Below, piece by piece: positions 42,945 through 52,892 of a stretch of 64,000 nt of DNA. This stretch comes from Gellertiella hungarica (GTDB lineage Bacteria; Pseudomonadota; Alphaproteobacteria; Rhizobiales; Rhizobiaceae): contig NZ_JACIEZ010000007.1 in assembly GCF_014197145.1 (NCBI RefSeq), positions 124,001-188,000 on the forward strand. Direction: 5' to 3'. The notes under the pieces are model-generated. The model was given only the letters and a program-made list of their open reading frames with translations. It searched no databases and had not been told where the DNA came from. Position numbers and translations under genes: made by a program. Position 1 is the stretch's first letter; each line of letters opens with the position of its first letter.

Positions 42945-43706
42945 ATGGACAGGACGGCAGGCAGCAGCACGGAAGAACTCGCCCGGCGGATCAGGGAGCT
43001 CGGCCCCTGGTTTCACAATCTGGAGATCGGCGGCGTGCAGACCGCGCCCGATCACTTCCTCGGCGATTATCCCGCCTTCAAGTGGGAAGGCTTCCGCCAT
43101 GTGGTCCCGGAGGATCTCGAAGGCCGCAGCGTGCTCGACATCGGCTGCAATGCGGGCTTCTATGCGCTGGAAATGAAGCGGCGCAATGCCGGCCGGGTGG
43201 TCGGCATCGATGCGGACCCGCATTATCTGCGGCAGGCGCACTTCGCCGCGGAGGCGGCCGGCCTCGACATCGAGTTTCGCCAGATGTCGGTCTACGAGGT
43301 GCCGAAGCTCGGCGAACGGTTCGACCTCGTGATCTTCATGGGCGTGCTCTATCACCTGCGCCATCCGCTTCTGGCGCTCGATCTCATCCACGAGCACGTC
43401 GCCGGCGACCTGATGCTGTTCCAGTGCCTGCAGCGCGGCGACGAGCGCATACCCCCACTCGAAGAGGACTATCCCTTCTCGGAATGGGCGGTCTTCGACC
43501 GGCCCGATTATCCGAAGCTCTTCTTCGTCGAGGAGCGCTATGCCTCGGATCCGACCAACTGGTTCATCCCGAACAAGGCGGCGATCGAGGCGATGCTGCG
43601 CAGCGCCGGCTTTGCGATTCTGGAGCACCCGGAGCGCGAGGTCTATCTCTGCCGGCGCGGCGAGCGGCATTACGCGGTGGAGACGGTTCCGGGGCTTGGC
43701 GGCTAG
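42945..43706 (+). CDS. SAM-dependent methyltransferase of the glycan cluster
   Basis: A 253-residue class I methyltransferase. The AdoMet site is VLDIGCNAGFYALEMKRRNAGRVVGIDADP (about residues 64-93), and LVIFMGVLYHLRHPLLALDLI is motif IV. The N-terminal IRELGPWFHNLEIGG and DHFLGDYPAFKWE resemble the TIGR04290 group found near glycosyltransferase genes. GGGAGAG lies just before the ATG. Its stop overlaps the convergent 40-residue gene by 4 bases. It probably methylates a sugar or the lipid/aglycone made by this cluster. Confidence 0.88.
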   Translation: MDRTAGSSTEELARRIRELGPWFHNLEIGGVQTAPDHFLGDYPAFKWEGFRHVVPEDLEGRSVLDIGCNAGFYALEMKRRNAGRVVGIDADPHYLRQAHFAAEAAGLDIEFRQMSVYEVPKLGERFDLVIFMGVLYHLRHPLLALDLIHEHVAGDLMLFQCLQRGDERIPPLEEDYPFSEWAVFDRPDYPKLFFVEERYASDPTNWFIPNKAAIEAMLRSAGFAILEHPEREVYLCRRGERHYAVETVPGLGG

Positions 43707-43825
43707 AGCAGCCAGAAGACCGTGGCCCCGACCAGGATGTAGAGAACGATCACCGCCAGCAGGCGCGGCATGCCCGCGGCCGTGTTGGTCGAACCGCCGA
43801 TGAGGTAGTACCAGTCCGTGTTCAT
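43703..43825 (-). CDS. 40-residue single-helix membrane protein
   Basis: Translation gives MNTDWYYLIGGSTNTAAGMP followed by a hydrophobic helix LLAVIVLYILVGATVFWLL that ends the protein. GGGAG lies 7 bases before the ATG at 43825, and the hydrophobic segment is clean, which supports a real gene despite its size. The stop overlaps the methyltransferase stop by 4 bases. The parS-like palindrome at 43842-43857 lies in its leader. No family is recognised. Confidence 0.6.
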   Translation of the reverse strand: MNTDWYYLIGGSTNTAAGMPRLLAVIVLYILVGATVFWLL

Positions 43826-43841
43826 CCGCCGTCTCCCAGAA

Positions 43842-43857
43842 GTTTACGGACGTAAAC
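43842..43857. promoter_or_regulatory. parS-like palindrome distant from repABC
   Basis: GTTTACGGACGTAAAC keeps both 6-base arms of the two repABC centromere sites exactly, but has AC in place of C-N at positions 9 and 10 of GTTNNCNGCNGNNAAC. It lies 33 kb from repC in the gap between the 40-residue gene and the DUF1003 gene. Confidence 0.55.
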
Positions 43858-43895
43858 CGGTGGGCGTCGCCGGCGGTTCCCCTAAAAACGGCGGT

Positions 43896-43921
43896 GGAAC
43901 CGGTGCGGGGGGCTGCCGGTT
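43896..43921 (+). promoter_or_regulatory. Possible EcfG/RpoE2-type promoter of the DUF1003 gene
   Basis: GGAAC (43896-43900), 19 bases, TT (43920-43921), with CGGTT at the -10 position, fits GGAAC-N18/19-TT. It is 30 bases before the DUF1003 start. Confidence 0.5.
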
Positions 43922-43950
43922 CTCCGTCACCCCGAAACCGGAGATGCGAG

Positions 43951-44484
43951 ATGCAGCCTTCGCCGCGCAAGCCCCCGACCACCACGCTCGGCCGGCTCGA
44001 CCGCAACATCGAGGCGCTTCTGGAGCGCCGCCAGCAGGAGGCGGACAACGCCTCGCTCGAGGACCGGATCGCCCGCACCATCACCCGCTTTGCCGGGTCC
44101 ATGGCCTTCGTCTACATCCATGCGGTCATCTTCGGCCTCTGGATCCTGACCAATACCGGCGTTCTTCCGGTTCTGCCCGCTTTCGATCCGTCGCTGGTCA
44201 TTCTTGCCATGGTGGCCTCGGTGGAGGCGATCTTCATCTCCACCTTCGTGATGATCAGCCAGAACCGCATGGCGGAGGTGGACGACAAGCGCGCCGACCT
44301 CAACCTGCAGATCTCCCTGCTGGCCGAGCACGAGACGACGGAGCTTCTCAACCTCGTGTCCGCGATGGCCGAGAAGCTCGGGGTCGAGGTGGAGGCCCGC
44401 GCCGAGATCGAGGAACTGAAGCAGGACGTGAAGCCGGAACAGGTGCTCGATGCGATGGAGACCCGCAGCCGCGACGAGGATTAG
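43951..44484 (+). CDS. DUF1003 domain membrane protein
   Basis: A 177-residue protein. An N-terminal basic helical part is followed by two membrane helices (about residues 50-70 and 80-105). The family signature is SMAFVYIHAVIFGLWILTN, PSLVILAMVASVEAIFISTFVMISQNRMAE. A coiled-coil-like acidic C-terminus follows. The start at 43951 follows GGAG by 7 bases. The family has no established function. An EcfG-like promoter suggests stress induction. It overlaps the convergent DUF1810 gene by 4 bases. Confidence 0.88.
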   Translation: MQPSPRKPPTTTLGRLDRNIEALLERRQQEADNASLEDRIARTITRFAGSMAFVYIHAVIFGLWILTNTGVLPVLPAFDPSLVILAMVASVEAIFISTFVMISQNRMAEVDDKRADLNLQISLLAEHETTELLNLVSAMAEKLGVEVEARAEIEELKQDVKPEQVLDAMETRSRDED

Positions 44485-44918
44485 GCGCCGCTTGCCGGGC
44501 CCTCTTCAAGGAGCGCGCGCGTCCGCTCGTCCGGTCCGCCGAACCATCGTCCGAGGGCGTCGGCAAAGAGCGATCCGCCCCCTGCGGCCGCAAAGAGCGT
44601 CAGGCTGGAGCGCAGCTTCAGGGCATCGACGGAGCCGAAGACGAGATCCGCATCCGGCCTGTCGAGGGCCGCAAGCGCCGCGACGCATTCCCTCAGCCGT
44701 GCCCCGAGCAGGGGATGGCCGAGATAGGCGCGCGCCTCCCCGAGGGAGCGGATGGCATAGTGACGGGCCGTTGCACTGTGGCCGAGGCCGGCAAGCTGGG
44801 GGAAGACGAACCACATCCAGTGGGTCTCCTTCCGCCCGCGGCGGATTTCGGCGAGCGCGGTTTCGTACGTGCCGGCCTGCGCCTCGATGAAGCGTCTGAG
44901 ATCGAAGGGATCGCTCAT
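44481..44918 (-). CDS. DUF1810 family protein
   Basis: A 145-residue soluble protein with the DUF1810 signature: DLRRFIEAQAGTYETALAEIRRGRKETHWMWFVFPQLAGLGHSATARHYAI, then LGHPLLGARLRECVAAL and VFGSVDALKLRSSLTLFA. The family is all-helical and widespread (related to the calpastatin-like YbgA-type proteins) and has no proven activity. Its stop overlaps the DUF1003 stop, and it lies downstream of oxyR in the same direction, separated by 31 bases; co-transcription with oxyR is possible. Confidence 0.88.
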   Translation of the reverse strand: MSDPFDLRRFIEAQAGTYETALAEIRRGRKETHWMWFVFPQLAGLGHSATARHYAIRSLGEARAYLGHPLLGARLRECVAALAALDRPDADLVFGSVDALKLRSSLTLFAAAGGGSLFADALGRWFGGPDERTRALLEEGPASGA

Positions 44919-44949
44919 CCCGTCAGCCTAGCAGCTGCTGCGTGCATCC

Positions 44950-45855
44950 TCAACCATTCCGCGCAAGATCCATGCCGGCCATGGTTTCTGCAATCGCGGC
45001 GAGTTCGTCACCCAGCGGATTGGTCTTGCGCCAGACCATGCCTATCGTGCGCGAAGGCCGCGGCTCGGGCAGCCGCGCGACCGCCACCGATGCGGACCGG
45101 GTTTCCATGGGCACGGCGATGTCGGGGATCAGCGTGACGCCGATATCGGCGCCGACCATCTGCACCAGCGTCGTCAGCGAACTGCCTTCGATGAGGTCGC
45201 GCGAGGGGGTCGGCGCAATCTTGCAGAAGGCAATGGCCTGCTCGCGGAAGCAGTGCCCCTCCTCGAGCAGCAGCAGACGCCTGTCCTGGAGTTCCTCGAG
45301 GCCGGGAACCGGGGCCCCGGCCTCCCGGATGGGCCGCACCAGCACGAATTCCTCCTCGAACAGGCTTTTCTCGGCAAAGCTCGCCTCGGCAACCGGCAGC
45401 GCGACGATGGCCGCATCCAGCCGGCCGTCGGCCAGGTCCGCGAGAAGCTTGCGGGTGACGGCTTCCCGGGGACGGATGTCGAGCCCCCCGTAGATTTCGC
45501 CGAGCCCCATGATGAGACGGGGCAGGAGATAGGGCGCAACCGTCGGGATCACGCCGATGCGGAACTGCCCGGTAAAGGGCCGGCGCGAGGCGCGGGAGAG
45601 ATCGTCGAGCTCGTCCACCGCCTGCAGGATGTCGCGCACGCGGGCGGCAAAGCGTTCGCCGAGCGGGGTGAGCCGGATCTGCCTTGCGCTGCGCTCCACC
45701 AGACGCGCGCCGATCAGCGCCTCGAGTTCCTTGATCTGCACGGAAAGCGCCGGCTGGGACACGGAACAATCGGCCGCGGCGCGTCCGAAATGCCCGTGCC
45801 GCGCCAGCGCGTCGAAATAGCGCATGTGCTTCATCGAAAGGTTGTTCATAATCAA
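44950..45855 (-). CDS. oxyR: OxyR, hydrogen-peroxide-sensing LysR-type regulator
   Basis: A 301-residue regulator. The N-terminal winged helix is MRYFDALARHGHFGRAAADCSVSQPALSVQIKELE (residues 11-45). The C-terminal sensor domain contains EEGHCFREQAIAFC with Cys202 and Cys211, nine residues apart, like the peroxide-reactive pair of E. coli OxyR. It is divergent from katG, the classic OxyR target in alphaproteobacteria. ATGs at 45855 and 45849 are both possible starts. Confidence 0.94.
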   Translation of the reverse strand: MIMNNLSMKHMRYFDALARHGHFGRAAADCSVSQPALSVQIKELEALIGARLVERSARQIRLTPLGERFAARVRDILQAVDELDDLSRASRRPFTGQFRIGVIPTVAPYLLPRLIMGLGEIYGGLDIRPREAVTRKLLADLADGRLDAAIVALPVAEASFAEKSLFEEEFVLVRPIREAGAPVPGLEELQDRRLLLLEEGHCFREQAIAFCKIAPTPSRDLIEGSSLTTLVQMVGADIGVTLIPDIAVPMETRSASVAVARLPEPRPSRTIGMVWRKTNPLGDELAAIAETMAGMDLARNG

Positions 45856-45873
45856 AACCTATCGCGCCATTAA
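45848..45873. promoter_or_regulatory. Candidate OxyR binding site between oxyR and katG
   Basis: ATAA (45848) - 7 bases - CTAT (45859) - 7 bases - TTAA (45870) follows the four-part OxyR pattern ATAG-N7-CTAT-N7-ATAG only in part. It overlaps the oxyR start, which would allow autorepression and activation of katG. Confidence 0.4.
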
Positions 45874-45951
45874 GAAAATGCAATTTTATTTTATGGAACC
45901 AATGGCCTACAAGGCCTTCATCCGTCTGTCGCCGGGGCGTGCCATGGCTGA

Positions 45952-48159
<2,208 letters not shown>

Positions 48160-48180
48160 TCGCCGGGACAGAAACACGAG

Positions 48181-48217
48181 AGCCCGCTCCGCCTTCAAGG
48201 GCGGGGCGGGCTTTTTT
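48181..48217 (+). terminator. Terminator of katG
   Basis: A 14-bp stem with one G-T pair (AGCCCGCTCCGCC... with ...GGCGGGGCGGGCT) is followed by six T residues, 20 bases after the katG stop. Confidence 0.9.
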
Positions 48218-48261
48218 CATGGCCGGTGCGGACGGGCGGGAGCCCGCCGCCGCGCGACGTC

Positions 48262-49599
48262 TCAGGCGGCGAGGAACGCCTTGTCGCGGGAGCCGGTCAG
48301 CATGTCCAGATCGGTGCGGGCCGCATCCACGGCTTCGCGCAGGATAGCGACGGCATCGCGGATGTTTTCCTCCTTGTGGCCGGCCATGACCTGCATGCGG
48401 AAGCGGGCAGCGCCCTTGGCAACGGCCGGATATTCCACGAGGTTCGAGAGAAGGCCGAGCTCCGGGATGCGGCGGCTGACGAGGCGGGCAAGCCCTTCGG
48501 AGCCCATCTTCACCGCGACGATGGCGGAGGGATCGCCGTAATATTCGAAACCGGCCTCGCTCAGCGTCTGGCGCAGCAGGTGGACGTTCTTCATCAGCGA
48601 TGCGCGCAGCCGGGCGCCTTCTTCCGACTGGATGATGTCGAGCGCCTTCAGCACCACCGCGGCCTGCATCGGCGACAGCGCATTGGAGAAGGTCGCCGAC
48701 GGGCTGTAGAAGCGCAGATATTCCTTCAGCGCCCGGCTGCGGCAGGCGACGAAGCCGCCGTTCGAGGCGAATGTCTTGGAGAAGGAGCCCATCACCAGGT
48801 CCACCTTGCCCAGCATGTTCTGCAGGCCGATATGGCCGGTTCCGTCGCCAAGCGCGCCGAAATCATGCGCGACATCGACGACCAGGCGGGCACCGAACTC
48901 GTCCGCCAGCGCCTGGAAGCCGGCGATGTCGGGCGTGTCGGAGTCCATCGAGAACAGGCCTTCGGTAACGATCAGGATGCCGTTTTCCGTATCGCGGGCA
49001 CGGATGGACTCGAGCTTCGACCGGCAATGCTCGAGGTCCAGATGGCGGAACTGGTAGATGTTGCGGGTGGCGGCATTGGCGCCTTCCTGAAGGCAGACAT
49101 GGGAGAGCGTGTCCATCACGATGTGATCGGCGGAACGCACCAGCCCCTTGATGATGCCATAGCCGGCAGCCCAGCCGGTGGGGTAGAGGATCGCCTCTTC
49201 CATCTGCAGGTAATCGGCCAGCCGGCGCTCCAGCGCCACGGAGAGATTGGTGTTGCCGACCAGCGCCGAGGAACCGGCGCTGTGCACGCCATAGGTGCGG
49301 ATCGTCTCGATCGCCGTTTCCTTGATCGCCGGGTGGGACGACATGCTGAGATAGTCCTGCGAGGCGAAGTTCACGCCCCGGATCGGGTTGCCGCGGTCGT
49401 CGGCGGCGGCGCAGACGGTGCCGGGGCCGGCTTCCGTCGAGCGGGAGAAGGGCCAGAGGCCATTGGCGCGGCGGTTGTTCTGCCACGCATAGAAGGCGTC
49501 GCCGCGCCTGGCGAGATCCGGCCCGCTCTGGACACGGAAGTCGCGCATGCTGCCCCCGAGCGCGCTGACGGCCTGATTGTTGAAGAGATCCCTGGTCAT
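48262..49599 (-). CDS. Alpha-oxoamine synthase family PLP enzyme (possible CqsA/LqsA-like autoinducer synthase)
   Basis: A 445-residue fold-type I PLP enzyme that condenses an amino acid with an acyl-CoA. NFASQDYLSMSSHP and TYGVHSAGSSALVGNT (residues 77-117) form the substrate channel, VVDVAHDFG has Asp242 and His245 that hold the PLP ring, and Lys275 in GSFSKTFASNGGF is the Schiff-base Lys. GSFSKTFAS is closer to serine palmitoyltransferase and CqsA/LqsA than to 5-aminolevulinate synthase (GTLxKAFG), so hemA is not preferred. It stands alone, divergent from a porin and 1.2 kb from a membrane histidine kinase. GCGGGG precedes the ATG, and a TGCAA/TTGCA palindrome lies 34 bases upstream. Confidence 0.82.
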   Translation of the reverse strand: MTRDLFNNQAVSALGGSMRDFRVQSGPDLARRGDAFYAWQNNRRANGLWPFSRSTEAGPGTVCAAADDRGNPIRGVNFASQDYLSMSSHPAIKETAIETIRTYGVHSAGSSALVGNTNLSVALERRLADYLQMEEAILYPTGWAAGYGIIKGLVRSADHIVMDTLSHVCLQEGANAATRNIYQFRHLDLEHCRSKLESIRARDTENGILIVTEGLFSMDSDTPDIAGFQALADEFGARLVVDVAHDFGALGDGTGHIGLQNMLGKVDLVMGSFSKTFASNGGFVACRSRALKEYLRFYSPSATFSNALSPMQAAVVLKALDIIQSEEGARLRASLMKNVHLLRQTLSEAGFEYYGDPSAIVAVKMGSEGLARLVSRRIPELGLLSNLVEYPAVAKGAARFRMQVMAGHKEENIRDAVAILREAVDAARTDLDMLTGSRDKAFLAA

Positions 49600-49875
49600 G
49601 ATTAACCCCGCTTGCGATTGTTCTTATGGGTGTGCAAGTTTTTGCATGCGGAGATTTCGCCCTCAGGCTTTAAGGGGTGGTTAAATTAGCCTCCATAACT
49701 ATTCGTATGGATAAATGTACATTACTCGACAAAGTTAGCGGCCCGTTAGCGCCTGCGAATATCCAGATACGCGACCATTAGCATTCAAGGTAAAAGTTCC
49801 GGCTACTTTTAGCATTCATTAACCATACAAACCTATTGTTGGCTTCGATAACTTCGTTTGCGCAGGGACGTTGCC
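49600..49875. promoter_or_regulatory. A+T-rich divergent regulatory region (synthase/porin)
   Basis: This 276-base gap is far richer in A and T than its surroundings. It holds a palindrome TGCAA-GTTT-TTGCA (49633-49646) on the synthase side, TTAGCGGCCCGTTA (49735-49748), and TTAGCATTCA twice (near 49778 and 49809) on the porin side. ATAAAT-N4-ATTACTC near 49711-49727 resembles TATAAT-N4-ATTACTC at 52762-52778 before the chemotaxis receptor. The long untranslated leader implied for the porin is typical of abundant outer-membrane proteins. Confidence 0.5.
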
Positions 49876-50625
49876 ATGTCTGTGAATCGTCAGGAACCCC
49901 ATAGTGCTCGTATCCGGGCGGTCCTTTCAGCCATGGTTGCCGTCCTGGCGATCGGCGGCGGGCCGGCTGCCACGGCAAGGGCCGCGGACCTGGAAGCGCA
50001 AGCCGCCCCTTACGAGACCGGCCCCTATGACTGGTCCGGCGCCTATGTGGGTGCGGCTGCAAGCTACAGCTGGGGCAAGGACCGGACCACCGAATACGTG
50101 ACGGCCACCGGCGCACCCCGCAACATGTTCTTCGACTACGAGCCCAAGGGCAAATCCGGCGGCATCAAGGCCGGTGCGAACATGCAGAAGGGCTCCTTCG
50201 TTTTCGGTGCGGAGGCGGATTTCGAGCTCAGCAACCTGCGCGGCACCTTCATCGATACGATCGAGAATCTCGGCCGCGGCGACGACAATTACGACTGGAA
50301 GGCCTCGCTGCGCGGGCGTGCCGGCATCGCCCTCGACCGCTTCATGGTCTATGGCACGGGCGGTCTTGCGGCCGCGCGCATCCGCAACGTCTACACGCTG
50401 GTGCCGCTGCGGGTCTCCGAACCCATCGAGGATACCCGCTACGGCTGGACCGCCGGGATCGGGGTGGACTACGCTCTCACCGACAATCTGATCGCCGGCC
50501 TGGAGTACCGCTACACGCGGTTCAACCGTTACACCAATGTCTCGACGGTTGCCTTCCCCGGCCTTTCCGGCACCCAGGAACCGTCGCTGAACGACATCAG
50601 GATCACCCTGAGCTACAAGTTCTGA
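49876..50625 (+). CDS. Outer-membrane beta-barrel protein (Omp25/Omp31-like)
   Basis: A 249-residue porin-like protein. A signal peptide (core VLSAMVAVLAIGGGPAATARA) ends at about residue 39. The mature part starts with YDWSGAYVGAAASYSWG, the family hallmark, followed by alternating amphipathic strands (FVFGAEADFELSNLRG, WKASLRGRAGIALDRFMVYGTGGLAAA, YGWTAGIGVDYALTDNLIAGLEYRYTRF). It ends ITLSYKF with the C-terminal Phe needed for barrel assembly. Eight strands are expected. AGGGA lies 9 bases before the ATG at 49876. Confidence 0.92.
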   Translation: MSVNRQEPHSARIRAVLSAMVAVLAIGGGPAATARAADLEAQAAPYETGPYDWSGAYVGAAASYSWGKDRTTEYVTATGAPRNMFFDYEPKGKSGGIKAGANMQKGSFVFGAEADFELSNLRGTFIDTIENLGRGDDNYDWKASLRGRAGIALDRFMVYGTGGLAAARIRNVYTLVPLRVSEPIEDTRYGWTAGIGVDYALTDNLIAGLEYRYTRFNRYTNVSTVAFPGLSGTQEPSLNDIRITLSYKF

Positions 50626-50757
50626 GATCGGCCTTACCCGCAGAACGGGATTTTTGCAGGCGCCGGTGGTCCCCCCGCGCCTGTTTAACGTATTATCAAT
50701 TGCGGATGCCTAAAGTTAGCACAGGCAACATTTGTCATGTGAAAATTAACTCGGGCG

Positions 50758-52254
50758 ATGCCGATGACCCTTTCGATCTCGAAGCTGACCAACGCGCTCG
50801 ACCATGCGGTCGACTGGTTCATTCCCGCCTCCATCGTCGCCGACAAGGACCTGCGCAAGCAGGCGCGGCTGTTCCTCATCAGCCACCTGCTCGGACCCTT
50901 CATCGGCAACACGGTGCCGCTGGCCCTCTATCTCTTCGATCCGCAGCCGAGCTGGGACATCGCGGTGCTTTCCGCCTCGATCACCGGTTTCTGGATCTTC
51001 CCGCTCGTTCTGCGCGCGATCGGCCATTACCACACGCTGGCGCTGCTCTCGATCCAGAACCTGATGTTCTGCATTCTCTGGAGCTGCTATTTCTACGGCG
51101 GGGTGACCTCGCCGACGCTGCCCTGGGTGCTGACCATCCCGCTGCTGGCCTTCTTCTATATCGACGATTCCGTGAAGCTGCGCTATGCGGTGCTGCTGAT
51201 GTTCGCGCTGAATTCTATCGGCTTCGGGTTGATCTCCTACTACCTGCCGGCGCCGGAACACGGCATTCCGCAGGCCGCGATGCAGGGCCTCGGCATCGTT
51301 TCCACCATGGCGGCCGCCGCCTATGTGGCGATGATGGCGGTCTATTATGCCCGCGCCCTTGCCTCCCAGGCGGAACTCGAGGCGGTCGTGCGCCACCAGC
51401 GCACCACGGCCCAGCACCTGCGCATCGCCACCCTCGAGGCCGAGCGGGCGAGCAAGGCCAAGGCCGAATTCCTCGCCAAGATGAGCCACGAGCTGCGCAC
51501 CCCCCTCAATGCGGTGATCGGCTACAGCCAGATGCTGCTCGAGGAGGCGGAGGAAACCGGCGATTTCGAGGATGTGCCCGACATCGAGCGCATCCATGCG
51601 GCAGGGGTTCATCTGCTGCGCCTCGTCAACAGCGTGCTTGATCTCTCCAAGATCGAGGCGGGGCACATGGAGCTGTTCGTCGAGACCTTCAGCCTGCGCA
51701 GCGTGGTCGATGCGGTCATCGAGGACGTCCGCCCCCATGCGGAGCAAAACGGCAATCGCCTGTCCGTCTCCTTCGATCCGTCGATCCCCACCATCAGGGG
51801 CGACCAGATGAAGACCCAGGCGGTGATCGGAAACGTGGTCCGCAATGCCAGCAAGTACACCCACGGCGGCACGGTGGAACTGGTGTGCAGCCCTTCGACC
51901 CTGCCGACGGGCGCCGCCGTGCGGATCGAGGTGCGCGATACCGGCATCGGCATCGACGGAAAGGACCTGCCGCACATCTTCGAACGCTTCACCGTGGTGG
52001 ATGACGAGACCTCGTCCAAGTATGGCGGCACCGGCATCGGCCTCGCCCTGACCCGCGAGCTCTGCCGGATGATGGGCGGTTCGATCCAGGTGGCGAGCAC
52101 GCTCGGCAAGGGAAGCACATTCACCATCATGCTGCCGCTCGAAATCGCGGCGGAAAAGAACGGGGCGGCGGATGCGGCCTCCGGCGAAACCGAGCGCCTG
52201 ACGGAAACCGGCAGGCCGAACGACATCATCGAGACACGGCTGAAAGTTGCCTGA
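50758..52254 (+). CDS. Membrane sensor histidine kinase with six-helix N-terminal domain
   Basis: A 498-residue kinase. Residues 35-200 hold about six membrane helices with short loops and no large periplasmic domain, so the signal is probably lipophilic or within the membrane. HisKA has the phospho-acceptor His244 in AKMSHELRTPLNAVIGYSQ. The ATP-binding domain shows VVRNASKYT (N box), VRDTGIGI (G1) and GGTGIGLALTRELC (G2). There is no receiver domain; the response regulator gene follows after 1 base. The layout resembles CqsS/LqsS, kinases for alpha-hydroxyketone signals, and an alpha-oxoamine synthase is encoded nearby. An alternative ATG lies at 50764. Confidence 0.9.
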   Translation: MPMTLSISKLTNALDHAVDWFIPASIVADKDLRKQARLFLISHLLGPFIGNTVPLALYLFDPQPSWDIAVLSASITGFWIFPLVLRAIGHYHTLALLSIQNLMFCILWSCYFYGGVTSPTLPWVLTIPLLAFFYIDDSVKLRYAVLLMFALNSIGFGLISYYLPAPEHGIPQAAMQGLGIVSTMAAAAYVAMMAVYYARALASQAELEAVVRHQRTTAQHLRIATLEAERASKAKAEFLAKMSHELRTPLNAVIGYSQMLLEEAEETGDFEDVPDIERIHAAGVHLLRLVNSVLDLSKIEAGHMELFVETFSLRSVVDAVIEDVRPHAEQNGNRLSVSFDPSIPTIRGDQMKTQAVIGNVVRNASKYTHGGTVELVCSPSTLPTGAAVRIEVRDTGIGIDGKDLPHIFERFTVVDDETSSKYGGTGIGLALTRELCRMMGGSIQVASTLGKGSTFTIMLPLEIAAEKNGAADAASGETERLTETGRPNDIIETRLKVA

Positions 52255-52255
52255 G

Positions 52256-52633
52256 ATGCCCAAGATCCTGATTGTTGAAGACAACGAAATGAACCGCGAC
52301 ATGCTGACCCGCCGCCTGCAGCGGCACGGCTTCGAGATCTGCTCGGCCATCGACGGGGCAAGCGGTATCCGCGCGGCAGAAAGCGAAATGCCCGACCTCA
52401 TCCTGATGGACGTGGCGCTGGGCGAGATGGACGGTTGGGAAGCCACCACCCGCATCAAGGCCAATCCGAAGACGGCCGCCATTCCCGTGATCACGCTGAC
52501 CGCCCATGCGCTGTCCAGCGATCACCGCAAGAGCCTCGAGGTGGGCTGCGTCGACTTCGATACAAAGCCCGTGGACATGACGAGGCTACTCGGCAAGATC
52601 AACAACGCGCTCTCCGCACGGGTCGCGGCCTGA
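52256..52633 (+). CDS. Single-domain response regulator
   Basis: A 125-residue receiver domain without an output domain. The acidic pocket is formed by Glu8-Asp9 in IVEDNEMN, the phospho-acceptor is Asp52 in LILMDVALG, and the switch residues are Thr81 and Lys104 (DTKPVD). It starts one base after the kinase stop and is surely its partner. It resembles CpdR/DivK-like regulators that act by binding other proteins or passing on phosphate. Confidence 0.93.
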   Translation: MPKILIVEDNEMNRDMLTRRLQRHGFEICSAIDGASGIRAAESEMPDLILMDVALGEMDGWEATTRIKANPKTAAIPVITLTAHALSSDHRKSLEVGCVDFDTKPVDMTRLLGKINNALSARVAA

Positions 52634-52741
52634 GCACCGGGCAGGGTCCGCACGGATTATCGCGGCCGCTTTGACGGCGGCCGGCACCGCCCGCCGGGCT
52701 GCATGGAAAAAGTGCTCCCGACAGGCCAGCGAAGCGAGCCA

Positions 52742-52755
52742 TTAACGGGCCGTTA
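52742..52755. promoter_or_regulatory. Palindrome upstream of the chemotaxis receptor
   Basis: TTAACGGGCCGTTA contains the near-perfect palindrome TAACGG-G-CCGTTA; a closely related sequence is at 49735-49748. It lies just before TATAAT (52762-52767), where it could bind a regulator of the receptor gene. Confidence 0.45.
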
Positions 52756-52892
52756 GTCATGTATAATACACATTACTCCTACAGCTTCACATCCTATTCA
52801 GAAATGCGGATATGAGCTTTCCCCCCGGCAGGATGCCGGGCAGCACGGGCATGAAGTCCAGGAATCGCATTCAGTTCTGTGACGGGTATCTC

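Noticed and set aside
48262-49599. 5-aminolevulinate synthase (hemA)
   Set aside because: The PLP-Lys motif is GSFSKTFAS, not GTLxKAFG, and the N- and C-terminal regions differ; the broader alpha-oxoamine synthase call is safer.
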